Assembly (NCBI GenBank): GCA_028277885.1
Contig: JANQFK010000028.1
Span: 1-32,518 of the forward strand
Length of the DNA: 32,518 nt
Reading direction: 5' to 3'
Origin: Myxococcota bacterium
GTDB taxonomy: Bacteria > Myxococcota_A > UBA9160 > UBA6930
Below, piece by piece: positions 25,369-32,518 of this stretch (positions within the stretch are counted from its first letter, which is position 1; each line of letters opens with the position of its first letter). The notes under the pieces are model-generated. The model worked only from the letters and a program-made list of their open reading frames with translations. It was not told the origin of the DNA and made no database searches. Position numbers and translations under genes: made by a program.

Positions 25369-26529
25369 ATGTCCGAGCGAGAGGTGTTCACGTCCGAGTC
25401 GGTCTCCATGGGCCATCCGGACAAGATGTGCGACCAGATCTCCGATGCGGTCCTGGACGCCATGCTCGCCCAGGACCCGGCCTCCCGGGTCGCCTGCGAG
25501 ACGCTCACCACCACGGGCCTCGTGGTCCTGGCCGGCGAGGTCACCACCACGGCGAAGGTCGAGCTGGCGCCCCTGGTGCGCCAGGTCGTCCACGACATCG
25601 GCTACACGGACTCCTCCATGGGCTTCGACGCCGCCACCTGCGCGGTGATGGTCGCCCTGGGCCAGCAGTCCCCGGACATCGCCCAGGGCGTGGACGAGGG
25701 CGCCGGCCTGCACAAGGAGCAGGGAGCCGGCGACCAGGGCATGATGTTCGGCTTCGCCTGCGACGAGACGCCGGAGCTGATGCCCGCTCCCATCCACTTC
25801 TCCCACCGCCTGATCGAGGCCCACCGCGGCGCCTTCGAGAGCGGCGAGCTCGCCTACCTGCGTCCCGACGCCAAGTCCCAGGTGACCGTGGAGTACCAGG
25901 GCGGCCAGCCCAAGCGCGTCTCCGCGGTGGTGCTCTCCACCCAGCACTCGCCCGAGGTCTCCCACGACCAGCTGGTGAAGGACGTCACGGACAAGATCAT
26001 CCGGCCCACCCTGCCTCCGGAGTGGGTCGACGACGGGACCGTCTTCCACGTGAACCCGACCGGCCGCTTCGTGGTGGGCGGCCCCATGGGCGACGCCGGC
26101 CTCACCGGGCGCAAGATCATCGTCGACACCTACGGCGGCATGGGGCGCCACGGCGGCGGCGCCTTCTCGGGCAAGGACCCCTCCAAGGTGGACCGCAGCG
26201 CGGCCTACGCGGCGCGCTGGGTGGCCAAGAATCTGGTGAAGGCCGGCCTGGCGCGGCGCTGCGAGGTGCAGGTCGCCTACGCGATCGGCGTGGCGGAGCC
26301 GGTCTCGGTGCGGGTGGACACCTTCGGCACCAGCGATCACGACCCGGCGGACCTGGTGCGCCTGATCCGCAAGCACTTCGACCTCACGCCGCGGGGCATC
26401 AACGACTCCCTGCGGCTGCGGCGGCCCATCTACCGGGCCACCTCCTTCCACGGCCACTTCGGCCGGGAGGACCAGGGCTTCCCCTGGGAGGAGACCGACA
26501 AGGCCGAGGCGCTGCGCCGGGACGCCTGA
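25369..26529 (+). CDS. metK: S-adenosylmethionine synthetase
   Basis: 386 residues, standard length. It opens with [25 protein letters not shown] (read in parts), has the conserved [15 protein letters not shown]-binding hexapeptide region and the [19 protein letters not shown] phosphate-binding loop. It makes SAM from methionine and ATP in the cytosol, feeding among others the methyltransferase of the copper operon. The frame also contains an ATG-like start at 25345, but the ATG at 25369 has GGGAGAAG upstream and starts at the conserved N-terminus. Confidence 0.98.
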   Translation: MSEREVFTSESVSMGHPDKMCDQISDAVLDAMLAQDPASRVACETLTTTGLVVLAGEVTTTAKVELAPLVRQVVHDIGYTDSSMGFDAATCAVMVALGQQSPDIAQGVDEGAGLHKEQGAGDQGMMFGFACDETPELMPAPIHFSHRLIEAHRGAFESGELAYLRPDAKSQVTVEYQGGQPKRVSAVVLSTQHSPEVSHDQLVKDVTDKIIRPTLPPEWVDDGTVFHVNPTGRFVVGGPMGDAGLTGRKIIVDTYGGMGRHGGGAFSGKDPSKVDRSAAYAARWVAKNLVKAGLARRCEVQVAYAIGVAEPVSVRVDTFGTSDHDPADLVRLIRKHFDLTPRGINDSLRLRRPIYRATSFHGHFGREDQGFPWEETDKAEALRRDA

Positions 26530-26579
26530 GGCCCCGGAAGCGCGTCCGCGGCGGCGCCGGGCGGGGGGCCCGGGGCCCG

Positions 26580-26608
26580 TTGACCCCGACGGGGGTCCGT
26601 GTCATACC
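26580..26608 (+). promoter_or_regulatory. Possible promoter of yajC-secD-secF
   Basis: TTGACC (26580-26585), a 17-base spacer and CATACC (26603-26608) lie downstream of metK. The -35 is good and the -10 poor. Just upstream, the GGGCC-rich palindromic run at about 26559-26580 could act as a metK terminator. Confidence 0.4.
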
Positions 26609-26685
26609 CACGGCTCTCCGCGCCCCCCAGGGTGCGGAGGCGTGCGCGGGGGAGGGGATCGCATGGCGAGGGAGGCCGGGACGCG

Positions 26686-27027
26686 GTGGACGCTTCGTTG
26701 ACCGGAGTGCCCGCGTTGATCGGACTCCAGGCCCAGCCCGACCCCCTGGGCTTCCTCGTGCCCATGGGCGCGATCCTGCTGATCTTCTACTTCCTGCTGA
26801 TCCGCCCCCAGCAGAGGCGCCAGCGGGAGCACGAGGACCTGCTCAAGTCCATCGGCAAGGGCGACAAGATCGTCACCTCGGGCGGGCTCCACGGGGAGGT
26901 CACCGGGGCCACGGACGACGTGCTCACCGTGGAGATCGCCAACCTCGAGGGCAAGCGGGTGCGGGTGAAGGTGGATCGCATGCGCGTCGAGCGCCGCGTC
27001 GAGAAGGCCAAGGAGGGGGCGTCGTGA
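26686..27027 (+). CDS. yajC: Preprotein translocase subunit YajC
   Basis: About 113 residues from the GTG at 26686. A single membrane segment FLVPMGAILLIFYFLLIRPQQ is followed by the cytoplasmic KSIGKGDKIVTSGGLHGEV block that defines YajC. It associates with SecDF and SecYEG at the inner membrane. The frame remains open upstream to 26599, so the start is uncertain; the GTG gives the usual size and has a GGGAGG about 11 bases upstream. The stop overlaps secD (GTGA). Confidence 0.92.
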   Translation: MDASLTGVPALIGLQAQPDPLGFLVPMGAILLIFYFLLIRPQQRRQREHEDLLKSIGKGDKIVTSGGLHGEVTGATDDVLTVEIANLEGKRVRVKVDRMRVERRVEKAKEGAS

Positions 27028-28592
27028 GCCTGCGCTGGCGGCTCGTTTCCGTGTTCGGACTGGTGATCTTCTTCACCTACCTGGCGGCGGCGAACTTCGT
27101 CTCCCCGGAGCGCCGCGCCGACGCCTGGTGGCTGCCCGACGACGGCCTGCTGCTCGGCCTCGACCTGCGCGGTGGCATCCACATGGTGATCAGCCCGGAC
27201 CTCGCCGTGGCCCAGGACCACGAGCGCGACGTGATCCGCAAGGGCCTCGAGCGCGAGCTCGCCGACGACGGGATCGCGACGGAGCGCCTCGCGGTGAGCG
27301 GCGGCCGCGTCGAGGTGTCGCCGCGCCTGCCGAGCGACGCCGACAAGCTGCGCGAGGTGGTGGACCGCTACCAGACCGTGGACGTCGAGACCCTGGGCGG
27401 CGGCACCCTGGCCCTCACCCTCACGCCCGAGACCATCGACGACGTGCGCGAGCGCGCCATGCTCCAGACCCTCGAGGTGCTGCGCCGGCGCATCGACGAG
27501 ACCGGGCTCCAGGAGTCGGTAGTGACCCGCCAGGGCCGCGAGCGGGTCCTGGTGCAGATCCCCGGCGTCTCCGAGGTCCCGGACATCTTCGAGGCCACGG
27601 GCTTCCTCGAGTTCAAGATCGTCGACGACCTCGACCAGACCGAGGAGCTGCTCCTCGCCCGCTACCCCGACGGCATTCCCGAGGGCAAGCAGGTCTACTT
27701 CGAGGAGGACCGCGAGACCCAGCGCGTGATCCGCGCCTACCTGATGGACAAGGCGCCGGCCATCACGGGCGAGTACCTCGACGACGCGCGGGTGGGCTTC
27801 GACAGCCGGCTGAACGAGCGCCTGGTGACCTTCGCCTGGGACAACGAGGGCACGCGGATCTTCGGCGAGCTGACCGAGAAGAACATCGGGCGCCAGCTCG
27901 CCATCATGGTGGACGACAAGGTCTACAGCGCCCCGGAGATCCAGTCGCGGATCTCCCGCAACGGCCAGATCACCGGCAACTTCACCGCCCAGGAGGCCAG
28001 CGACCTGGCCGTGATCCTGAGCGCCGGTGCGCTGCCGATCCCGGTCAAGCTCGAGGAGGAGCGCACCATCGGGCCGGCCCTGGGCTCGGACTCGATCTCC
28101 CGGGGCCTGCGCGCCTCGGCCCTGGGCCTGATCCTCGTGGTGGCCTTCGCGTTCGGCTACTACCGGCTCTCCGGCGCCTACGCGGGCGTCGCCCTGCTCG
28201 CCAACCTGACCCTGGTGATCGGGCTGATGTCGCTCTTCGGCGGAACCCTCACCCTGCCGGGCATCGCCGGCCTGGTGCTCACCGTCGGCATGGCGATCGA
28301 CGCCAACGTGATCATCTTCGAGCGCATCCGCGAGGAGCTCCGCTCGGGCAAGACCCCCCGGGCCGCCATCGCGACGGGCTTCAAGAAGGCGCGCTGGACC
28401 ATCCTCGACGCGAACATCACCACCCTCATCACGGCCATCATCCTCTTCGAGTACGGCACCGGCCCCATCAAGGGCTTCGCGGTGACGCTCTCGGCCGGGA
28501 TCGTCACCAGCGTCTTCGCCGCGCTGGTGATCACGCGCCTCTTCTTCATGATCTATCCCGGAGACCGCCACGTCGCGGAGCTCTCCATCTAG
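27024..28592 (+). CDS. secD: Protein translocase subunit SecD
   Basis: 522 residues from a GTG overlapping the yajC stop. One N-terminal membrane segment is followed by the LGLDLRGGIHMV motif, the large periplasmic P1 domain, the AGALPIPVKLEEERTIGPALG motif and five C-terminal membrane segments with GMAIDANVIIFERIREE. SecDF uses the proton gradient to pull preproteins into the periplasm. It is followed by secF after 12 bases. Confidence 0.98.
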   Translation: MSLRWRLVSVFGLVIFFTYLAAANFVSPERRADAWWLPDDGLLLGLDLRGGIHMVISPDLAVAQDHERDVIRKGLERELADDGIATERLAVSGGRVEVSPRLPSDADKLREVVDRYQTVDVETLGGGTLALTLTPETIDDVRERAMLQTLEVLRRRIDETGLQESVVTRQGRERVLVQIPGVSEVPDIFEATGFLEFKIVDDLDQTEELLLARYPDGIPEGKQVYFEEDRETQRVIRAYLMDKAPAITGEYLDDARVGFDSRLNERLVTFAWDNEGTRIFGELTEKNIGRQLAIMVDDKVYSAPEIQSRISRNGQITGNFTAQEASDLAVILSAGALPIPVKLEEERTIGPALGSDSISRGLRASALGLILVVAFAFGYYRLSGAYAGVALLANLTLVIGLMSLFGGTLTLPGIAGLVLTVGMAIDANVIIFERIREELRSGKTPRAAIATGFKKARWTILDANITTLITAIILFEYGTGPIKGFAVTLSAGIVTSVFAALVITRLFFMIYPGDRHVAELSI

Positions 28593-28604
28593 ACGGAGCC
28601 AGCG

Positions 28605-29723
28605 GTGCCCACCCAGATCATCAAGCCCGGGACCCAGGTCGACTTCATCGGCAAGTGGCGCATCGCCGCGACGGTCTCGGTGGCCCTCATCCTGGCGGGC
28701 CTCACGGGCGTGGCGGTCCGGGGCGTCCAGCTCGGCATCGACTTCGCGGGCGGCAACGAGGTGCAGGTGCGCTTCGCCGAGGGGGTCGAGGTCGACGAGG
28801 GGCGCATCCGCGGCGTGATGCAGGACCTCGGCATCGCCGGCTCGAGCGTGGTCCGCTACGGCACCGCGGACACCAACGAGTTCCTGCTCAAGTTCGCCGG
28901 CGAGCGCCAGATCCAGTCCGACGACGCCGCCGCCACCGCCGAGGGGGGCGCCGGCGAGACCCCCGCCGTGAGCGCGGCCGGCGACGAGGAGGCGGCGGAG
29001 GAGGGTGCCCCGGCCGCGCCCGCCGAGGCCGCGGAGGCCGACGCACCCGCGCCGGTGCTGGAGGCCGCCGATGCACCGGCCGGCGCCACGGCCACGCCGG
29101 AGGCGCCGGTCCCCGACATCCTGGTACAGCTCGAGGCCGCCCTCGAGCAGGAGATCGGTCCGCTCACCCGCGAGCGGGTGGAGTTCGTGGGGCCCAAGGT
29201 CGGGGCCGAGCTGCGCCGCGCCGGCCTCCAGGCCCTGGGCCTCGCCTGCCTGCTGATCCTGGCCTACATCGCCTTCCGCTTCTCGACGCGCTTCGCGCCG
29301 GGCGCCGTGGTGGCCCTGGTGCACGACGTGACGATCACGTCGGGCATCTGGGTGCTGCTGGGCCTCGAGTTCGACCTGCGCGTGCTGGCCGCGCTCCTGG
29401 CGATCGTGGGCTACAGCCTCAACGACACCATCATCGTCTACGACCGGATCCGCGAGAACATGGAGATCCGCACCACCCACGACATGCTGGACGTGCTCAA
29501 CCAGAGCGTGAACCAGACGCTCTCGCGCACGCTGCTGACCTCGATCACCACCCTGCTGGCGGTGCTGTCCCTGCTTTTCCTGGGTGGCGAGGTGATCCGG
29601 CCCTTCGCCCTCGCCATGGCGATCGGGATCGTGGTCGGGACCTACTCGTCGGTCTACATCGCCGCCCCGACGCTGCTGTTCCTCGAGACGCGGTTCGGCA
29701 GCGGGCCCCCCGGGCGGGCCTGA
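28605..29723 (+). CDS. secF: Protein translocase subunit SecF with a long low-complexity insertion
   Basis: 372 residues from a GTG at 28605. Standard elements are present: GIDFAGGNEVQVRF, VEFVGPKVGAELRR, GYSLNDTIIVYDRIREN and LSRTLLTSITTLLAVL. Between residues about 106 and 170, in the periplasmic domain, lies a stretch made almost only of Ala, Glu, Pro, Gly and Asp, absent from usual SecF proteins (about 300-320 residues). It is probably a disordered, acidic periplasmic tether. The stop lies 4 bases from the convergent bactofilin stop, so transcription from both sides must meet here. Confidence 0.96.
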   Translation: MPTQIIKPGTQVDFIGKWRIAATVSVALILAGLTGVAVRGVQLGIDFAGGNEVQVRFAEGVEVDEGRIRGVMQDLGIAGSSVVRYGTADTNEFLLKFAGERQIQSDDAAATAEGGAGETPAVSAAGDEEAAEEGAPAAPAEAAEADAPAPVLEAADAPAGATATPEAPVPDILVQLEAALEQEIGPLTRERVEFVGPKVGAELRRAGLQALGLACLLILAYIAFRFSTRFAPGAVVALVHDVTITSGIWVLLGLEFDLRVLAALLAIVGYSLNDTIIVYDRIRENMEIRTTHDMLDVLNQSVNQTLSRTLLTSITTLLAVLSLLFLGGEVIRPFALAMAIGIVVGTYSSVYIAAPTLLFLETRFGSGPPGRA

Positions 29724-29727
29724 GGAC

Positions 29728-30249
29728 CTAGGGCCGCGCCTCGGCGGCGGGCGCCGACTTGGGGAGCGAGGCGCTCGCGGACTTCGCCGCGGGCGCGCTG
29801 CCGCCGGTCATCTCCACCGCGCCGTTCAGCACCGCCCCCTCCTGGATCACCAGCTTGGGGGCCCGGACGTCGCCGTCCACCACCCCGCTGGCCTGGACCT
29901 CGACGCGCTCGGTGGCGGTGACGTTGCCCACCAGGTGGCCGACCACCACCACGCTCTTGCCGTCGACGTCGGCCTTCACGGTGCCGTTGGTGCCGATGGT
30001 GAGCTCGTTGTTGGGCAGGTTGACCTTGCCCTCGAAGTTGCCCTCGATGACCAGGTCCTCCTCGCCCGTCATCTCGCCCTTGAACCGGATCGACTTGCCG
30101 ATGCTCGCCATGGTTCTCCCCGTGCCCGGGCCGCCCGAGCCCAGGAGCCGCTCCGTGGAGGCCACCGCGGTCGTCGGGACGGTCGCCCCGCGCTCGCCGC
30201 GGCCGTCCCGTCCGCCGTCCCTACCGCTGTCTCTACCGAAGAGGGCCAC
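29728..30249 (-). CDS. Bactofilin
   Basis: 173 residues. The central DUF583 beta-helix runs from SIGKSIRFKGEMTGEEDLVIEGNFEG through repeats such as LTIGTNGTVKADVDGKSVVV and VEVQASGVVDGDVRAPKLVI to GAVLNGAVEM. Bactofilins polymerise into membrane-associated scaffolds for cell shape, stalks or polar organisation. I chose the GTG at 30249 because VALFGRD matches the N-terminus usual for deltaproteobacterial bactofilins and GGGGAGAG precedes it; an internal ATG at 30111 would lose this tail. The N-terminus holds a GRDSGRDGGRDGRGERG repeat of Arg-Asp-Gly. It lies 35 bases downstream of the tolC-like gene on the same strand. Confidence 0.92.
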   Translation of the reverse strand: MALFGRDSGRDGGRDGRGERGATVPTTAVASTERLLGSGGPGTGRTMASIGKSIRFKGEMTGEEDLVIEGNFEGKVNLPNNELTIGTNGTVKADVDGKSVVVVGHLVGNVTATERVEVQASGVVDGDVRAPKLVIQEGAVLNGAVEMTGGSAPAAKSASASLPKSAPAAEARP

Positions 30250-30284
30250 GTGCTCTCCCCCGGCTCCCGTCCCCGGGGCGGAGA

Positions 30285-31943
30285 CTACCGCAGGGTGCGG
30301 GCCTGATCGACGACGATGTTCCGGTTGCGCAGGATCGTGCCCTGGGCGCGGTCGAGCTCGGCCAGGGAGTTCCGGTACACCTGGAGGGCGCCGATCTTCT
30401 GGCTCTCGGCCTCCACCAGGTCCTCCTCCCGGTCGAGCACGTCGAAGGGCGTCGACTCGCCGTTCTCCAGGCGGATGCGCTCGGCCCGGAGCTGCTCCTC
30501 GGTGGCCCGCCGGCGCGCCTCGGCGGCCTCGATCCCGTCCTGGGCGGTGCGCAGGTTGCGCACGGCGTCGCGCACCTCGAGGATCACGTCCTGCTCGGCG
30601 CGGCGCAGCTGGGTGCGCGCGCGGCGCAGCTCGAGCCCGGCGATGTTCGCGTCGGCGACGGCCCGGCGGTTGCCCAGGGGGAAGGAGAGCACGGCGCCCG
30701 CCGACCACTGCTTGGCCCCGTCGTCCCGGAAGAAGTCGTCGTCCGCCGAGGAGTAGCGGCGCGAGATGTCCGGCGCCGGAATCACGGTGGTGCCGCTCAC
30801 CACCGGCACGCCCTTGCCCGAGAGGCCCGCGTAGCCGTAGTTGCCAACGAGGTCGAGGGTGGGCAGGCGCTGGTTGCGCGCGAACTTCTGCTGGATCTCG
30901 CGCCGCTCGATCTCGCGACGCGCGATCACGAGCTCCGGGCGCAGCTCGAAGGCGAGCCCGGTGGCGCGGTCGGCGTCGACGTCGTAGGGGATCGGGTCCG
31001 GGGAGTCGCTGGGGCGGATCTCCAGGCGCGAGGTGGCCTGGAGGTTCGGCCCCAGGACCAGGTCGATCAGGACGTCCTGGGCGCGCCGGTAGGCGTTCTC
31101 GGCGGTGATCCGGTCGAACTCGCGCTGGGCCACGCCCGCCTCGGACTCGACGACCTCCACCCGGGACACCACCCCGACCTCGTACTGGGCCTGGGTCTGC
31201 TCGAGCAGCGCCTCGGCGGTCTCGACGCTCTTCTCCGCCACCCGGAGCTGCTCGGCGGCGGCCACCAGGTTCCAGTAGGCGGCCTCGATCCCGGTGCTGG
31301 TCCCGGTGATCGCCCCGGCCTGGACGGTGAAGACCGTGTCCATCAGGACCTGGCGGAAGCGCTCGTAGGCCTCCTCGGAGAGGATGCGGGTCGACTTCAC
31401 CTGGAACCAGGGCTCGCTCCACAGGAAGTCGCGCATCAGGGGGAAGCTGGCCGAGAGGCGGACCGAGGTGTTGTACTCCGGCACCAGGGACTGGAAGCCC
31501 CGGTCGGTCTCGAGGCTGTTGCCCGAGTAGTTGAGCTCGTAGGTGGCGCCGAGCTTGGGCACCAGGCCGCGCAGCCCCGACTGGCCGCCGATGGTGCGCT
31601 CCTTCAGCGCGCTGGTGGCGTCGGGGTTCGCGATGGAGAACGCGCTCGGGGTGTCGTTGCTCGCGTAGGTCAGGTCCGCGAACAGCTCCGGGTCGTAGGA
31701 GCCCCAGGCGCCGTCGGCCTGCTCGGCCGCGATGTAGGGCTGGTGGCGCTCGATCTCGACGTTGAGGTTGTTCTCGATCCCCATCGCGATGGCGTCCTCG
31801 AGGGAGAGCGTGAGCTCCCCCAGCAGCAGGGAGCCCGTCGCGGCGCGGCCCTGGGGCCGGCGGGCGGGCTCGTCCTGGGCGAGGGCCGCGCTCGGGGCGA
31901 GCAGCGTCGCGGCGAGGATCCAGGTGGCGGTGGCTCGACTCAT
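30285..31943 (-). CDS. TolC-family outer-membrane efflux protein
   Basis: 552 residues with a signal peptide (TATWILAATLLAPSAALA) and two repeated OEP domains of long helices: LTLSLEDAIAMGIENNLNVE, ETAEALLEQTQAQYEVGVVSRVEVVESEAGVAQRE (in parts), and later ATEEQLRAERIRLENGESTPFDVLDREEDLVEAE. TolC trimers form the exit duct for tripartite pumps and type I secretion. No inner-membrane pump or adaptor is adjacent. The ATG at 31943 has GGAGGAAGAG right upstream; an ATG 15 bases further upstream lies inside that ribosome binding site and is unlikely. Probably co-transcribed with the bactofilin. Confidence 0.95.
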   Translation of the reverse strand: MSRATATWILAATLLAPSAALAQDEPARRPQGRAATGSLLLGELTLSLEDAIAMGIENNLNVEIERHQPYIAAEQADGAWGSYDPELFADLTYASNDTPSAFSIANPDATSALKERTIGGQSGLRGLVPKLGATYELNYSGNSLETDRGFQSLVPEYNTSVRLSASFPLMRDFLWSEPWFQVKSTRILSEEAYERFRQVLMDTVFTVQAGAITGTSTGIEAAYWNLVAAAEQLRVAEKSVETAEALLEQTQAQYEVGVVSRVEVVESEAGVAQREFDRITAENAYRRAQDVLIDLVLGPNLQATSRLEIRPSDSPDPIPYDVDADRATGLAFELRPELVIARREIERREIQQKFARNQRLPTLDLVGNYGYAGLSGKGVPVVSGTTVIPAPDISRRYSSADDDFFRDDGAKQWSAGAVLSFPLGNRRAVADANIAGLELRRARTQLRRAEQDVILEVRDAVRNLRTAQDGIEAAEARRRATEEQLRAERIRLENGESTPFDVLDREEDLVEAESQKIGALQVYRNSLAELDRAQGTILRNRNIVVDQARTLR

Positions 31944-32024
31944 CTCTTCCTCCTGCACGATCGGGAGTCGGGAGCCGAGCTACGGTAGCAGGGCTCGGCG
32001 TTCCGCCGGTCGGGCGCCATCCGC

Positions 32025-32036
32025 TATCGTGATCGG
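32025..32036 (+). promoter_or_regulatory. -10-like element directly before ispD
   Basis: TATCGT (32025-32030) ends 6 bases before the ispD ATG, the same arrangement as at csoR and close to that at lptC. No Shine-Dalgarno sequence is present, so a leaderless mRNA is suggested. The matching -35 (TTCCGC at 32001-32006) is weak. Confidence 0.4.
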
Positions 32037-32518
32037 ATGCGGGTCGCAGCCCTCGTGGTGGGGGCCGGTCGCGGCGAGCGGCTCCGCGCGAGCCTCGCGA
32101 GCCGGCAGGCGCCTCCCGCGGAGGCCTCCCTGCCCGCCGAGGAGGCCGCGGACGCCGGTGGGAAGGCCTTCGTCGCGCTGGCCGGCCGGCCGCTCCTCGG
32201 ACATGCCCTGGAGGCGATCGCCGCCTGCGCGGCGGTGGACTGGGTGGTGCCGGTGGTGGCCGCCGAGGCCCGCGAGCGCGCCGACGCGCTGCGCGGGGAG
32301 CTCGGCGGGGCCGAGAAGATCGCCGCGGCGGTGGCGGGCGGCGAGGAGCGCCAGGACTCGGTGGCGGCGGGGCTCGAGGCCCTGCCGGAGGGGGTGGAGT
32401 GGGTGGCGGTCCACGACGCCGCCCGGCCCCTGGTGCGCCCGGGGGACGTGGCCCGGGTGGTGGCGGCAGCGCGCCGCCACGGCGCCGCGCTGCTCGGGGT
32501 AGCGGTCACCGACACCCT
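32037..32518 (+). CDS. ispD: 2-C-methyl-D-erythritol 4-phosphate cytidylyltransferase, 3' part outside the window
   Basis: 160 codons are present from the ATG at 32037 and the frame is open to the window edge. Motifs match IspD: VGAGRGERL (8-16), KAFVALAGRPLLGHALEA (43-60), GGEERQDSV (101-109) and VAVHDAARPLV (123-133). The enzyme transfers CMP to methylerythritol phosphate in the non-mevalonate isoprenoid pathway. Oddly, about 21 extra residues rich in Ala, Glu and Pro (roughly 18-41) separate the catalytic Arg15 from Lys43, which are 7 apart in E. coli. Whether it is fused to IspF, as in some bacteria, cannot be seen. It is divergent from the TolC-family gene. Confidence 0.92.
   Translation, partial: MRVAALVVGAGRGERLRASLASRQAPPAEASLPAEEAADAGGKAFVALAGRPLLGHALEAIAACAAVDWVVPVVAAEARERADALRGELGGAEKIAAAVAGGEERQDSVAAGLEALPEGVEWVAVHDAARPLVRPGDVARVVAAARRHGAALLGVAVTDT

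Noticed and set aside
25272..28592. 1106-codon rightward frame spanning metK, yajC and secD
   Set aside because: The part over metK and yajC is out of frame with clear genes; only the part from 27024 is real (secD).

Overview
The window is a very GC-rich (by eye about 70%), gene-dense stretch of a Gram-negative bacterial chromosome. LPS-transport genes, outer-membrane proteins, a bactofilin, a PspA system, and the order lptC-lptA-lptB-rpoN-ptsN-hprK-rapZ-EIIA-HPr point to a Myxococcota/deltaproteobacteria-like lineage. The lineage is inferred from gene content and order, not from a marker-gene tree. I see no rRNA, tRNA, CRISPR array, insertion sequence or phage genes, and no intergenic gap longer than about 210 bases.

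Layout. 1-4.7 kb: a 5'-truncated DUF523/DUF1722 protein whose N-terminus looks like the tail of TilS, then leftward genes for a creatininase-family amidohydrolase, an MscS channel, a Met-rich outer-membrane barrel and a small exported Cys-rich protein. 4.9-8.2 kb: a large membrane protein with an MFS-like half and a spermidine-synthase-like domain. 8.3-13.8 kb: an envelope-stress pair (PspA plus a coupled polytopic membrane protein) with a strong sigma-54 promoter candidate, a sulfatase-fold exported enzyme, and a divergent polytopic protein with His motifs and a TPR tail. 13.8-17.0 kb: a leftward copper module, csoR-copA-methyltransferase, with a near-perfect CsoR operator. 17.1-18.7 kb: a CYP142-like P450 and a small exported protein.

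18.7-25.3 kb is the core housekeeping operon. It runs lptC, a TolB-like/LptA fusion, lptB, rpoN, ptsN, a short HPr kinase, rapZ, a mannose-type EIIA and HPr, mostly joined by GTGA/ATGA overlaps. It links LPS transport, sigma-54 and a regulatory PTS; no Enzyme I gene is in the window. 25.3-29.7 kb: metK with a structured leader, then yajC-secD-secF. 29.7-32.5 kb: a bactofilin and a TolC-family protein (leftward), and the 5' part of ispD running off the right edge.

Most noteworthy: the sigma-54-type promoter of pspA with rpoN in the same window; the TolB-like/LptA fusion; the TilS/DUF523 junction; the copper operon with a coupled methyltransferase; three apparently leaderless starts (csoR, lptC, ispD); and an uncharacterised His-motif membrane protein divergent from the sulfatase-like enzyme. 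I did not find a clearly new multi-gene defence or biosynthetic system. The best candidates for undescribed biology are the PspA-membrane protein pair, the sulfatase/His-membrane pair and the LptA fusion.
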